From: Phytobacter palmae | Lineage (GTDB): Bacteria > Pseudomonadota > Gammaproteobacteria > Enterobacterales > Enterobacteriaceae | Direction of reading: 5' to 3' | Assembly (NCBI GenBank): GCA_900112785.1 | Contig: FONB01000010.1 | Coordinates: 1 to 64,000 of the forward strand | Length of the DNA stretch: 64,000 nt | Shown here: positions 16,940-27,212 of the stretch, piece after piece | Layout of the letters: every line of letters starts with the position of its first letter | Numbering within the stretch: position 1 is the first letter of the stretch | Notes under the pieces: model-generated | What the model was told of the DNA's origin: nothing | The model's database searches: none | What the model saw: only the letters and a program-made list of their open reading frames with translations | Program-made: the position numbers and the translations under genes

Positions 16940-18979
16940 TCAAACAGTGGATAAAAGCGCGGTGGTGTTGCTCCCTTCGCGAATAAATACCGGGATCGTC
17001 TCCAGCCCCGCGTTAACGGTAATGCGCTGCTGGCCCTGATAACGTTCACCCTGCAGATCCACCCAGCCATGATGGCCAGGCAACCAGACTTCACGTTGGC
17101 GTTGCCCCGCGTGCAGAATCGGCGCCACCAGAATATCCTCGCCAAACAGATACTGGTCTTCCACCTGCCAGCTTTGTGGCTCATCCGGGTAATGCCAGAA
17201 CAGCGGACGCATCAACGGATCGCCATGCTGGTGGGCATTAGCGAACAGGGCATCCACATAGGGGCGCAGTTTTTCACGTACGGACAACCAGTGCTGCATG
17301 ATAGCGTAGTTCTCTTCACCGTAGCTCCATAGCTCATTGGGAGAACCGCTGTTGCATTGCGGGATACCGTTACGGTAGCTTTCCGGGGGCTGGATTTGCG
17401 GTTCACGATAGCCGTGCATACGCAGTACCGGGCAAAAGACCGCCCACTGGAACCAGCGGATCAGCAGTTCATGGAAAGACGGATCGTTGACATTCCCGCC
17501 CTGGAAACCGCCAATATCTGTTGTCCACCAGGGTATTCCCGCCAGCCCCATATTTAACCCGGCTGCCAGCTGATTGCGAAATGCATGGAAGGAAGAGTGC
17601 ACATCGCCGGACCACGCCAGTACGCCAAAACGCTGGCTGCCCGCCCAGGAGCAGCGCACCAGGTTAACGATATCGCGCTCTCCGCAGGCCTGCAGGCCGT
17701 CATAAAAGCCCTGGGCGAAATCGCGTGGATACTGATTTCCCACCTCCAGCACCGGCCCGGCATGATAGCGGTAGTTATCAAAATCGTAGGCGCGGTACTC
17801 CGGTTCGGCTTCATCAAGCCAGAACAACTTAATGCCCAGATCGTAATAGTTTTTCTTCACCGTCTCCCAGACAAATTCACGGGCCTGGGGATGGGTGGCG
17901 TCAAAGAAGGTGGTGTTGCCCATAAAATCGAGATTAACCTGTACGCCGCGATCGCTGGTGACCAGTAAACCTTTGGCTTTCATTACCGGGAAGAGCGGGC
18001 TGCGTGCCTCAACGGTTGGCCAGACGGAGACCATTAGCTCAATGCCCATTGATTTCAGCTCATCCACCATCGCCTTCGGATCCGGCCAGTCCACAGGATC
18101 AAAACACCATGTCCCCTGATTAGGCCAGTGGAAGAAATCAATCACCATCACTGCGACAGGCAGATGGCGACGGTGGTACTCACGGGCGACCTCCAGTACC
18201 TCCTGCTGGGTGCGATAGCGTAATTTGCACTGCCATAACCCGCTGGTGAATGACGGCGCAGGCGGCGGCGTACCGGTCGCTTTAGCGTACTGACGGGTAA
18301 GATGCTGAACACTGTCGGCTGCGGTTATCCAGTAATCCATCTCCTGAGTAACGCGGGCAAGCCAGGTGGTCTGGTTTTTTGCGAAGTTCGCTTCGCCAAT
18401 CGCCGGGTTGTTCCATAACAGGCCATAGCCGAGGCTTGACTGCATAAAAGGGACGCTGGCCTGCGAGTTACGCTGCGCGAGTTCCAGCATACAGCCTTTC
18501 AGATCCAGCCATGGCTGTTGATATTGCCCCATGCCGTAAATGTGTTCATCCGGGCGCGATTCAAAACGGACAGTAAGCTGATACTTGCCGCCTGGTAGCG
18601 GTTTAAACTCGCGACCATCAAGTTTCAGGGCGCTGATGTATTTATCCTGGCTTTTTTCACTGGCACCGATACCGACGGTAGAGCGTTGCCGCCACATCTC
18701 TTCAAGCAGTAATTCGCCGCGTTGATTATAAAACGCCAGTTGGCCTTTCAGATTAAGCACTGCGGTGATATTACCGTTGCGCAGCGTCAACTGTTCCGCG
18801 CCTGCGGTTATCTGCGGCTCACAGGCCTGTGGCGGCAACAGCGCGTGCAGATTGTCGCTAAATGCCGGGGCGCAGGTGGCACGCACGCGCAGGCTGTGCT
18901 CTCCCCAGGCCTCAACGCGCAGGATCTGACGCTCGAAACGCCATTCAATGCTGTCAGTGTGTTGAATAAGTTCACTCAT
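16940..18979 (-). CDS. glycoside hydrolase family 31 (alpha-glucosidase/alpha-xylosidase type)
   Basis: This 679-residue enzyme carries the GH31 signature. The nucleophile is Asp389 in FWLDEAEPE and the acid/base is Asp459 in WSGDVHSSF. Other family segments are AVMVIDFFHWPNQG and VRCSWAGSQRFG. The N-terminal 220 residues form the usual beta-sandwich. No signal peptide is seen, so it acts in the cytoplasm on a short imported alpha-glycoside. The family includes alpha-xylosidases (YicI, about 770 residues) and alpha-glucosidases; this shorter protein cannot be assigned to one substrate. The gene follows a GPH sugar symporter by 15 bases, a layout like yicJI, and forms an operon with it. Confidence 0.92.
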   Translation of the reverse strand: MSELIQHTDSIEWRFERQILRVEAWGEHSLRVRATCAPAFSDNLHALLPPQACEPQITAGAEQLTLRNGNITAVLNLKGQLAFYNQRGELLLEEMWRQRSTVGIGASEKSQDKYISALKLDGREFKPLPGGKYQLTVRFESRPDEHIYGMGQYQQPWLDLKGCMLELAQRNSQASVPFMQSSLGYGLLWNNPAIGEANFAKNQTTWLARVTQEMDYWITAADSVQHLTRQYAKATGTPPPAPSFTSGLWQCKLRYRTQQEVLEVAREYHRRHLPVAVMVIDFFHWPNQGTWCFDPVDWPDPKAMVDELKSMGIELMVSVWPTVEARSPLFPVMKAKGLLVTSDRGVQVNLDFMGNTTFFDATHPQAREFVWETVKKNYYDLGIKLFWLDEAEPEYRAYDFDNYRYHAGPVLEVGNQYPRDFAQGFYDGLQACGERDIVNLVRCSWAGSQRFGVLAWSGDVHSSFHAFRNQLAAGLNMGLAGIPWWTTDIGGFQGGNVNDPSFHELLIRWFQWAVFCPVLRMHGYREPQIQPPESYRNGIPQCNSGSPNELWSYGEENYAIMQHWLSVREKLRPYVDALFANAHQHGDPLMRPLFWHYPDEPQSWQVEDQYLFGEDILVAPILHAGQRQREVWLPGHHGWVDLQGERYQGQQRITVNAGLETIPVFIREGSNTTALLSTV

Positions 18980-18994
18980 GGGTAAGACATCCTT

Positions 18995-20338
18995 TTACGA
19001 GAGACTGTGACGGGCAAGGTTGATTGATTTCATCGTGTTATCATCGAGCTTGTACCAGCGCAGGGTGGCGAAGGCGGCCAGTGACAGAAGACCCGGTACG
19101 ACAGTGAAGAGGGCAACAATGCAGTACATGGCAAGCGACGTCTGCTGCGGGGCGTTGGCGACATAGCCGCTCAGCCCCAGCGTCCAGCCGACAATGGCGC
19201 CGCTGATGGCCATGCCGAGTTTCAGGACTGCAAGGAAGGTTGAGAAAATCACGCCATCCATGCGTTTACCCTGCAGCCATTCACCATAGTCGGCGACGTC
19301 TGCCATCATGACCCACATTAGCGTGGTAGTGGCCTGGTAGAGAGTCGATACCACGAAGGTCAGCGGCACCAGAACGTAGATCGATTTTGGCGCGAAGAAG
19401 AGGGCAATACTCAGTACTCCGGCAAGCACGGCACAGTAACCGAACATTTGTACTTTGCTGAAATTGCGGGTCAGACGTTTTGCCAGCGCGCTACCAGCGG
19501 CTTTACCCAGAATATGTGCGCCAAGCATCCACATAAAATAGCTGGCGCTGCCCAAATAATAGGTGACGAAATACATCATTGCGCCAAGGCGAATAACCCC
19601 AAAGCCAATATTGGTAATCACCAGCACAGAGACAACGCGCCACTGATCGTTTCGTAACAAGTCGCGTAATTCGCTGAGGTAATTGTTATGGGTGGCAGGT
19701 GCTTTAATTCTCTCACGCGTATTGGCAAAGCAGATCCAGAACATGATAACGGCGGCGCTGGCCATTATCGCCATCGCCCAGCGATAGCCGGATAATTTAT
19801 CCTCACCGCCGAGATATTGCGCCAGCGGCATCATAAAAAATGTCGACATTGCACCGCCAAGGGTGGCTAAAAAGAAACGATATGACTGTAGCGAAATACG
19901 ATCTTCGTTATTAGGGGTAATGACCGCGCCCATTGAACAATAAGGAATATTGATCGCGGTATACATCAACATCATAAAGGTATAGGTGATCGTCGCGAAC
20001 ACCATTTTACCAGTTAGTGTTAAAGATTCAGGTACGGCATAGGTTAGCAGGCAGCTGACCCCAAAAGGTAATGCCAGCCACAACATCCATGGGCGGAATT
20101 TCCCCCAGCGTGAATTTGTACGGTCAGCAAGGTAGCCCATCGCCGGGTCAATAATGGCATCAGCGGTACGGGCCAATAAAAACATTGTGCCAACAAACGC
20201 GGCGGGTAAACCAACAACATCGGTGTAATAAAATGTCAGAAATATAATGACATTATCTAGCCCAACATGACTGGCCATATCACCGAGTCCATAACTGATT
20301 TTCTCTTTACGGGTGATCGTTAAATTCATTGTATTCAC
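18995..20338 (-). CDS. GPH-family sugar:cation symporter
   Basis: This 447-residue inner-membrane protein has about 12 hydrophobic segments and the marks of the glycoside-pentoside-hexuronide family: KISYGLGDMASH near the start, the acidic ARTADAIIDPAMGYLADRT segment near residue 57-76, and WGKFRPWMLW. It should import an alpha-linked glycoside with Na+ or H+ for the downstream GH31 enzyme. The nearest K-12 comparison is YicJ beside YicI. A LacI-type palindrome lies upstream of the start codon. Confidence 0.92.
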   Translation of the reverse strand: MNTMNLTITRKEKISYGLGDMASHVGLDNVIIFLTFYYTDVVGLPAAFVGTMFLLARTADAIIDPAMGYLADRTNSRWGKFRPWMLWLALPFGVSCLLTYAVPESLTLTGKMVFATITYTFMMLMYTAINIPYCSMGAVITPNNEDRISLQSYRFFLATLGGAMSTFFMMPLAQYLGGEDKLSGYRWAMAIMASAAVIMFWICFANTRERIKAPATHNNYLSELRDLLRNDQWRVVSVLVITNIGFGVIRLGAMMYFVTYYLGSASYFMWMLGAHILGKAAGSALAKRLTRNFSKVQMFGYCAVLAGVLSIALFFAPKSIYVLVPLTFVVSTLYQATTTLMWVMMADVADYGEWLQGKRMDGVIFSTFLAVLKLGMAISGAIVGWTLGLSGYVANAPQQTSLAMYCIVALFTVVPGLLSLAAFATLRWYKLDDNTMKSINLARHSLS

Positions 20339-20447
20339 CTGGGTTTGTAAGGTTATTTCAGGGGGGCGCTACAGAATAAGGGTGTTGTAATATCGTATTT
20401 ATAACAATTGCGAGATTTGTCATTGGAATTACGGAAACTGCTTTTCG

Positions 20448-20461
20448 TGATACCGGTAACA
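20448..20461. promoter_or_regulatory. LacI-family-type operator palindrome
   Basis: TGATACCGGTAACA is an imperfect 14-base palindrome with the central CCGG typical of LacI/GalR/GntR repressor sites. It lies about 110 bases upstream of the symporter gene. A similar ACCCGGTAACA occurs at 20591-20601. No regulator gene is adjacent. Confidence 0.4.
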
Positions 20462-20641
20462 ATTTATTGATCAGACAATGAAAAACGATTTTTTTACCTT
20501 ATCTTTTTAACGTGTTGCTAAGCAAACGGCAGGAATCGTTTCAGCGCCGGGAAATTCACCTGAATAACCCAAAACTGTCATCGAATTGTCACCCGGTAAC
20601 ATTATGAATAAGGAAACCGGGCATAAAAAGGCAGGTTACAC

Positions 20642-20752
20642 ATGAACGATTTTATGCTGACAGATGGCGTTATCATTGCATCGTCATTTCTCGCCATTAT
20701 GGTGGTGCTGGTGGTTTCCGTTCTTGCGCTGGAAAAAGCGGGCTGGCCCTGA
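20642..20752 (+). CDS. yoaI: small membrane protein YoaI (36 aa)
   Basis: A 36-codon frame beginning MNDFMLTDGVIIASS, continuing as a single hydrophobic helix (FLAIMVVLVVSVLALE) and ending KAGWP. E. coli YoaI (34 residues) has the same layout and sits at the same place between yeaK and yeaL. It is a single-pass inner-membrane protein of unknown function. The frame is too short for most gene finders. Confidence 0.85.
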   Translation: MNDFMLTDGVIIASSFLAIMVVLVVSVLALEKAGWP

Positions 20753-20780
20753 GCATACGGGCAGGAAGCCCGCATGGCAG

Positions 20781-21281
20781 TTAATTCTCGCGACGGAACT
20801 CAACCAGCTCAGGACGCGCGATACGTAAGTAATCCTGTGTGTTGAGAATGACAGACTTTTCAAGTAGCCCTGCGTTGAAGGCAATCTCTTCGTAACGGTC
20901 AAAAAGAAGAGGATCTGCCACTAATTTTAACGATGGATGAAAACTGAACGGCGGAATAGCGCCGAAGACGCAGGCTGTCAAATCATCCACCTCTACCGGA
21001 CTCGCCAGCGACGCCTTATTCCCGCCAAAGTATTGCGCAAGCCGGGACAAATCAGCCTGCTGATCGGCCGCGAGGATCGCCAGCACATGCATCTTCACGC
21101 CGTTGCCTTTGATTTTACATACCAGTGCTTTAGCCCCCTGACCGAGCGCAGTACCACGAATCTCGCTCACTGCCTCACATTTGCCGGAGGCTTCGTGTTC
21201 AACCAGACGATAACGCGCCTGGTGCTGCTCCAGTATTTCAAGCAGATAGTGGTGGATATTTCGACTGGCAATTTCGGACAT
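20781..21281 (-). CDS. yeaK: YbaK/ProX-domain deacylase YeaK
   Basis: This 166-residue cytoplasmic protein belongs to the YbaK/aminoacyl-tRNA editing family, with RYRLVEHEASGKCEAVSEIRGT at the start and ALVCKIKGNG, HVLAILAADQQADL, FGGNKASLASPVEVDDLTACVFGAIPPF represented by key residues. Members hydrolyse mischarged aminoacyl-tRNAs in trans; E. coli YeaK has been linked to Ser/Thr-type misacylated tRNA. The length is normal and the gene neighbours yoaI as in K-12. yeaI and dgcJ (yeaJ), present next to it in K-12, are missing here. Confidence 0.92.
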   Translation of the reverse strand: MSEIASRNIHHYLLEILEQHQARYRLVEHEASGKCEAVSEIRGTALGQGAKALVCKIKGNGVKMHVLAILAADQQADLSRLAQYFGGNKASLASPVEVDDLTACVFGAIPPFSFHPSLKLVADPLLFDRYEEIAFNAGLLEKSVILNTQDYLRIARPELVEFRREN

Positions 21282-21344
21282 CGTTCCTCCTTAACGGTGA
21301 TAAGCACCCGCCAAGAATAGTCCAGCCACGCAGAGATGAAAATA

Positions 21345-21370
21345 AAAAAGGCCGCCTGTATAAGGCGGCC
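21345..21370 (-). terminator. strong minus-strand terminator
   Basis: GGCCGCC (21350-21356) and GGCGGCC (21364-21370) flank a 7-base loop, with six T following on the minus strand. It lies between yeaH and yeaK, 180 bases beyond another terminator, so it may end a separate short transcript. Confidence 0.75.
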
Positions 21371-21542
21371 TGAAGTACAAGCACGACTGTAACGCTTTAT
21401 GTGTACTGTTAAAAAAACGACGCTCGCAAGGAACGAAGTAAGAATCGAGTTTGTCTGGTGAGTAATATGCCATATTCGCCGCGATGCAAGAGGGCGAATA
21501 GCTGCATTTTTGTACCGTAATTTGCCCGTTTGCGGCGAGGAG

Positions 21543-21568
21543 AAAAAAGCCAGCGCGGAGCGCTGGCT
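21543..21568 (-). terminator. terminator of yeaGH
   Basis: GCCAGCGC and GCGCTGGC flank a 3-base loop, followed on the minus strand by six T. It lies 11 bases after the yeaH stop. Confidence 0.85.
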
Positions 21569-21578
21569 TTCAATATTG

Positions 21579-22955
<1,377 letters not shown>

Positions 22956-23027
22956 TCAGCCTGCCGGGAGTCGCTCGCTTGCCACTTTCCTGCGCCACGA
23001 AAAACGAGAATACGCACAGATTGTTCA

Positions 23028-23055
23028 GGCCCGGTCAGCGCTGCGCTGCCGGGCC
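23028..23055 (-). repeat. hairpin in the yeaG-yeaH gap
   Basis: GGCCCGG and CCGGGCC enclose a further pairing GCGCTGCGC-type loop, 10 bases after the yeaG stop. No T run follows. It resembles an intra-operon mRNA stabilising or attenuating hairpin and may explain unequal yeaG and yeaH levels. Confidence 0.5.
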
Positions 23056-23064
23056 ATTTTGGCA

Positions 23065-24999
23065 TTATGATGATTTACGTACACGCAGATACCATTCGCA
23101 CAGCAGGCGAACCTGTTTGCGGGTATATCCTTTCTCCATCATACGATCGACAAAGTCATCGTGTTTTTTCTGCTCGTCGGTTGAGGTTTTGGCGTTAAAC
23201 GAAATAACAGGCAGTAACTCTTCGGTATTCGAGAACATTTTTTTCTCGATAACCGTGCGCAGTTTTTCGTAGCTGGTCCAGTTCGGGTTACGGCCACTAT
23301 TGTTAGCACGGGCACGCAGCACGAAGTTGACTATCTCGTTACGGAAATCTTTCGGGTTACTGATCCCGGCCGGTTTTTCAATTTTTTCCAGTTCTGCATT
23401 CAGTGATTCACGGTCAAACAGCTGACCGGTATCCGGATCGCGGTACTCCTGATCCTGAATCCAGAAATCTGCGTAGGTGACATAACGATCGAAAATGTTC
23501 TGTCCATATTCAGAGTAGGATTCCAGGTAGGCAGTCTGGATCTCTTTGCCAATAAATTCGGCGTATTTCGGGATCAGGTAGCCTTTGAGGAACTCCAGGT
23601 AGCGCTCCGCCTGTTCTTGTGGGAACTGTTCGCGCTCAATCTGCTGTTCCAGTACGTAAAACAGATGAACCGGGTTCGCCGCCACTTCCGCATGGTCGAA
23701 GTTAAACACGCGGGAGAGGATCTTGAACGCAAAACGTGTCGACAGACCGTTCATCCCTTCATCCACCCCGGCGTAATCACGGTACTCCTGGTAGGACTTC
23801 GCTTTCGGGTCCGTATCTTTGAGGCTTTCACCATCGTAGACACGCATTTTTGAGTAGATGCTGGAGTTTTCCGGCTCTTTCAGGCGCGACAAAATCGAGA
23901 AGCGGGCCAGCGTTTCCAGCGTACCTGGAGCACAGGGTGCGCTGGTCAGCTCACTGTGGTTAAGCAGTTTTTCGTAAATTTTGATCTCTTCGGAGATCCG
24001 CAAGCAATAAGGCACTTTGACGATATAGACGCGGTCAAGGAACGCCTCATTGTTTTTGTTATTACGGAACGTAACCCACTCTGATTCGTTTGAGTGCGCA
24101 AGAATGATGCCATTAAAGGGCAGGGCAGAAATCCCCTCGGTCCCGTTGTAGTTACCCTCCTGTGTAGCGGTCAGCAGCGGGTGCAGTACTTTAATGGGCG
24201 CTTTGAACATCTCAACGAATTCCATAATGCCCTGGTTAGCACGGCACAGTGCGCCGGAATAGCCATAAGCATCAGGATCGTTCTGGGCGTGGTTTTCCAG
24301 TTTACGGATATCCACTTTACCTACCAGTGCAGAGATGTCCTGGTTGTTCTCATCGCCCGGTTCTGTTTTAGCGATGGCGATTTGTTCAAGTACGGATGGC
24401 CAGACTTTGACCACGCGGAATTTCGTAATGTCACCGCCGAAATCATGCAGGCGTTTAGCCGCCCATGGCGACATGATGGTGCCGAGGTAGCGACGCGGAA
24501 CGTTGTATTCCTTTTCCAGAATCTGCGCGTCTTCCTGCGGATTAAACAGGCACAGCGGATGGTCGTTTACCGGGCTACGTTCGCCATTAGCGCTTAGTAC
24601 GTAGATCGGTACCCGCTGCATTAATGATTTCAGACGTTCGGCGAGCGAAGACTTACCGCCACCGACCGGGCCGAGCAAATAAAGGATCTGTTTCTTCTCT
24701 TCCAGGCCCTGGGCGGCGTGTTTGAGATAAGAGACAATTTGCTCGATTGCTTCTTCCATGCCATAGAACTCTTCAAAGGCCGGGTAACGTCCAATAACCC
24801 GGTTCGAAAAGAGACGGGAAAGCCGTGGCTCCTGGGCAGTATCCACCATCACTGGCTCACCAATGGCCATCAGTAGCCTTTCTGCCGCGTTAGCGTAGGC
24901 ACTGCGGTCTTGCCGACAGATGGTAAGAAATTCCTGCAGTGTGAACTCTTCGTCCTTGGCAGCTTCATAGCGCTGGCGGTAGTGATCGAATATATTCAT
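23065..24999 (-). CDS. yeaG: PrkA-type serine protein kinase YeaG
   Basis: This 644-residue protein has the exact length of E. coli YeaG. The N-terminal AAA-like domain carries the P-loop GPVGGGKSSL near residue 110, and the C-terminal part is the PrkA kinase domain (YGQNIFDRYVTYADFWIQDQ by key residues). It is a cytoplasmic Ser/Thr kinase. In E. coli yeaGH belongs to the Ntr regulon and depends on sigma-54, and a fitting -24/-12 site is seen upstream here. Confidence 0.97.
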   Translation of the reverse strand: MNIFDHYRQRYEAAKDEEFTLQEFLTICRQDRSAYANAAERLLMAIGEPVMVDTAQEPRLSRLFSNRVIGRYPAFEEFYGMEEAIEQIVSYLKHAAQGLEEKKQILYLLGPVGGGKSSLAERLKSLMQRVPIYVLSANGERSPVNDHPLCLFNPQEDAQILEKEYNVPRRYLGTIMSPWAAKRLHDFGGDITKFRVVKVWPSVLEQIAIAKTEPGDENNQDISALVGKVDIRKLENHAQNDPDAYGYSGALCRANQGIMEFVEMFKAPIKVLHPLLTATQEGNYNGTEGISALPFNGIILAHSNESEWVTFRNNKNNEAFLDRVYIVKVPYCLRISEEIKIYEKLLNHSELTSAPCAPGTLETLARFSILSRLKEPENSSIYSKMRVYDGESLKDTDPKAKSYQEYRDYAGVDEGMNGLSTRFAFKILSRVFNFDHAEVAANPVHLFYVLEQQIEREQFPQEQAERYLEFLKGYLIPKYAEFIGKEIQTAYLESYSEYGQNIFDRYVTYADFWIQDQEYRDPDTGQLFDRESLNAELEKIEKPAGISNPKDFRNEIVNFVLRARANNSGRNPNWTSYEKLRTVIEKKMFSNTEELLPVISFNAKTSTDEQKKHDDFVDRMMEKGYTRKQVRLLCEWYLRVRKSS

Positions 25000-25098
25000 G
25001 GCATGCCGTCCTTTCGTTTTTTAGCACAGGTAAAGAGCCGTTCATATGAATAGTAGAGGCTCCCGGAAGCGTTAACTGAACGACGCTAAGAGTCATAC

Positions 25099-25114
25099 AG
25101 CAACCCTCATGCCA
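25099..25114 (-). promoter_or_regulatory. sigma-54 (RpoN) promoter of yeaGH
   Basis: On the minus strand the bases read TGGCATGAGGGTTGCT. This matches the -24/-12 consensus TGGCACGnnnnTTGCW with one mismatch and correct spacing. It would start transcription about 90 bases before the yeaG ATG. Known NtrC control of yeaGH in E. coli agrees. Confidence 0.75.
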
Positions 25115-25435
25115 GGTTGCATGTCATTAACAAAATGCGGGTTCGTTAAATCATCTTCTTAATTTAAGCGTAGATGGCATTTGCAAAACTTGCATGCCGC
25201 CTGAAACTAATTTCAATGACATATCAATAACTCATCCATAAATGCTTTCTTTTGTGATAAGCCTTCCACTATCAAATCACAGCGGCTTCATAAAACAGTA
25301 AGCCCCCTGTCATATACAGACCACAGGCTATAGGGTTTAGTTTTGTAATGATTAAGTAAAAAAATTTGGGATGACTGTCCTGGACGGTTAAACTTCACTC
25401 CGCCGATTATTGACTACAGGAATTAATGGACTGTG

Positions 25436-26179
25436 ATGAAACTCAAACTCCTGGCACTGGGCGTGCTGATCGCTTCTTCTACATTTACTGCCAGTGCCGA
25501 AAGCAACTTCTCCCTGGGTGCAGGCGTGGGCGTGGTAGAGTCTCCGTATAAACAGTACGACAATAAAACCTATCCGATTCCGGTTATCACCTATGAAAGC
25601 GATGACTTCTGGTTTCGTGGTTTAGGCGGTGGCTATTACCTGTGGAATGATCAGGCCGATCAACTCTCCATCTTTGCCGCCTATTCGCCATGGCACTTTA
25701 AGCCGGGTGACAGTGACAATAATCAACTGCGCCAGCTGAATAAACGTAAGTCAACCGCAGTGGCGGGGCTTTCTTATATTCATAACACCGAATATGGTTT
25801 TCTGCGCACGTCTCTGGCAGGTGATGTGCTCGATAACAGTAATGGTGTGACATGGGATCTGGCCTGGCTGTATCGCTATACCAATGGTGGACTGACGCTG
25901 ACGCCGGGTATCGGTGTTGAATGGAACAGCGACAATCAAAACGAGTACTATTATGGTGTATCTCGCGCGGAATCACGTCGCAGCGGCCTTAATAGTTACG
26001 ATCCGGACAATGGCTGGAGTCCTTACCTTGAACTTACCGCCAGCTATCGTCTGACAGATAACTGGAGCGTTTACGGCACCGGGCGCTTCACCCATCTGTC
26101 TGATGAAATCAAAGACAGTCCGATGGTGGATAAATCCTGGTCTGGATTGTTATCCACAGGGGTAACGTATCGTTTTTAA
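25436..26179 (+). CDS. mipA: MipA/OmpV family outer-membrane protein
   Basis: This 247-residue protein has a signal peptide (MKLKLLALGVLIASS, cleavage after SASAE region near residue 22) and beta-barrel strands ending in the outer-membrane type aromatic residue (TGVTYRF). MipA in E. coli is a scaffold linking MltA and PBP1B in peptidoglycan synthesis. Conserved stretches are FSLGAGVGVVESPYK, FWFRGLGGGYYLWND and NEYYYGVSRAES. I chose the ATG at 25436 (the GTG at 25433 directly before it is also in frame). It is divergent from yeaG and followed by a terminator. Confidence 0.94.
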   Translation: MKLKLLALGVLIASSTFTASAESNFSLGAGVGVVESPYKQYDNKTYPIPVITYESDDFWFRGLGGGYYLWNDQADQLSIFAAYSPWHFKPGDSDNNQLRQLNKRKSTAVAGLSYIHNTEYGFLRTSLAGDVLDNSNGVTWDLAWLYRYTNGGLTLTPGIGVEWNSDNQNEYYYGVSRAESRRSGLNSYDPDNGWSPYLELTASYRLTDNWSVYGTGRFTHLSDEIKDSPMVDKSWSGLLSTGVTYRF

Positions 26180-26210
26180 TTGTGCTTTTTTATAGTGCAA
26201 TCCGTGCATC

Positions 26211-26240
26211 AAAACAGGGCCATTGGCCCTGTTTTGCTTT
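26211..26240 (+). terminator. terminator of mipA
   Basis: AAAACAGGGCC and GGCCCTGTTTT flank a 3-base loop and are followed by GCTTT. The stem is 11 base pairs and lies 32 bases after the mipA stop. Confidence 0.85.
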
Positions 26241-26270
26241 ATGGTGGTGCATTTGACGCAGGAGGATGAT

Positions 26271-27128
26271 ATGGCTGAGAAAAATGTAGTCTTCGCGGGC
26301 GAAGTGACGCTGCCTGCTATTGGTCAGGGCACCTGGTATATGGGTGAGAATGACCGTAAGCGCAGTAAAGAGGTGGATGCACTACGGGCGGGCATTGATG
26401 CAGGTCTCAGGCTCATCGATACGGCGGAAATGTACGCAGACGGTGGGGCAGAAGAGGTCGTTGGCGCGGCACTCCACGGGGGATTGCGCGACAAAATCTA
26501 TCTGGTTTCGAAAGTGTATCCGTGGAATGCAGGTGGTGAAAAAGCCATTGCGGCCTGTGAAGCGAGTTTGCGCCGTCTGAAAACCGATTATCTGGATCTT
26601 TATCTGCTGCACTGGCGCGGAAATTTCTCGCTGGCCGAAACGGTGGAGGTGATGGAAACTCTCATGGCGCAGGGCAAAATTCGCCGCTGGGGAGTATCGA
26701 ATCTTGATTATGCCGATATGCAGGAACTCTGGCAGGTGCAGGGGGGCAAAGCCTGTGCGACCGATCAGGTGCTCTATCATCTGGGCTCGCGTGGTATCGA
26801 ATATGATCTGCTGCCCTGGTGCCAGCAACAACAGATGCCGGTGATGGCTTACTGCCCGCTGGCGCAGGCCGGGCGCCTGCGGGATGGGTTACTGAATAAC
26901 AGCGCGGTGACCGATATTGCGCATGCCCATAATGCGACGGCGGCGCAAATTTTGCTGGCATGGGTTATCAGTCACAAGGGGGTGATGGCTATTCCAAAGG
27001 CAGCCACTGTGGCGCATGCGCAGGAAAATGCCGCTGCGTTGAACATCCCCCTGAGCGCAGAGGACCTGATGCGTCTGAATAATGCATTTCCGGCTCCAGG
27101 CCGTAAAACACCCCTGGATGTGGTGTAA
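26271..27128 (+). CDS. yeaE: aldo/keto reductase YeaE
   Basis: This 285-residue NADPH-dependent reductase has the aldo-keto reductase catalytic tetrad segments: DTAEMYADG (Asp, Tyr), VSKVYPWN (Lys) and LLHWRG (His). E. coli YeaE reduces methylglyoxal to acetol. The start at 26271 has GGAGG in front; the frame is open to 26223, but that region is the mipA terminator. The C-terminus ALDVV-type end (PLDVV) matches E. coli. Confidence 0.95.
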   Translation: MAEKNVVFAGEVTLPAIGQGTWYMGENDRKRSKEVDALRAGIDAGLRLIDTAEMYADGGAEEVVGAALHGGLRDKIYLVSKVYPWNAGGEKAIAACEASLRRLKTDYLDLYLLHWRGNFSLAETVEVMETLMAQGKIRRWGVSNLDYADMQELWQVQGGKACATDQVLYHLGSRGIEYDLLPWCQQQQMPVMAYCPLAQAGRLRDGLLNNSAVTDIAHAHNATAAQILLAWVISHKGVMAIPKAATVAHAQENAAALNIPLSAEDLMRLNNAFPAPGRKTPLDVV

Positions 27129-27177
27129 CACGCCGCACGTTGCCCGGGTTACAAATCGTGTAATGATGAAAATTCGG

Positions 27178-27206
27178 TAGCCCGGGCACGCTACTTACCC
27201 GGGCTA
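27178..27206. repeat. convergent-gene hairpin between yeaE and yeaD
   Basis: TAGCCCGGG and CCCGGGCTA are perfect 9-base arms around an 11-base loop. No T run follows. It lies between the convergent stops of yeaE and yeaD and may be a bidirectional terminator or REP-like element. Confidence 0.5.
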
Positions 27207-27212
27207 TCACAA

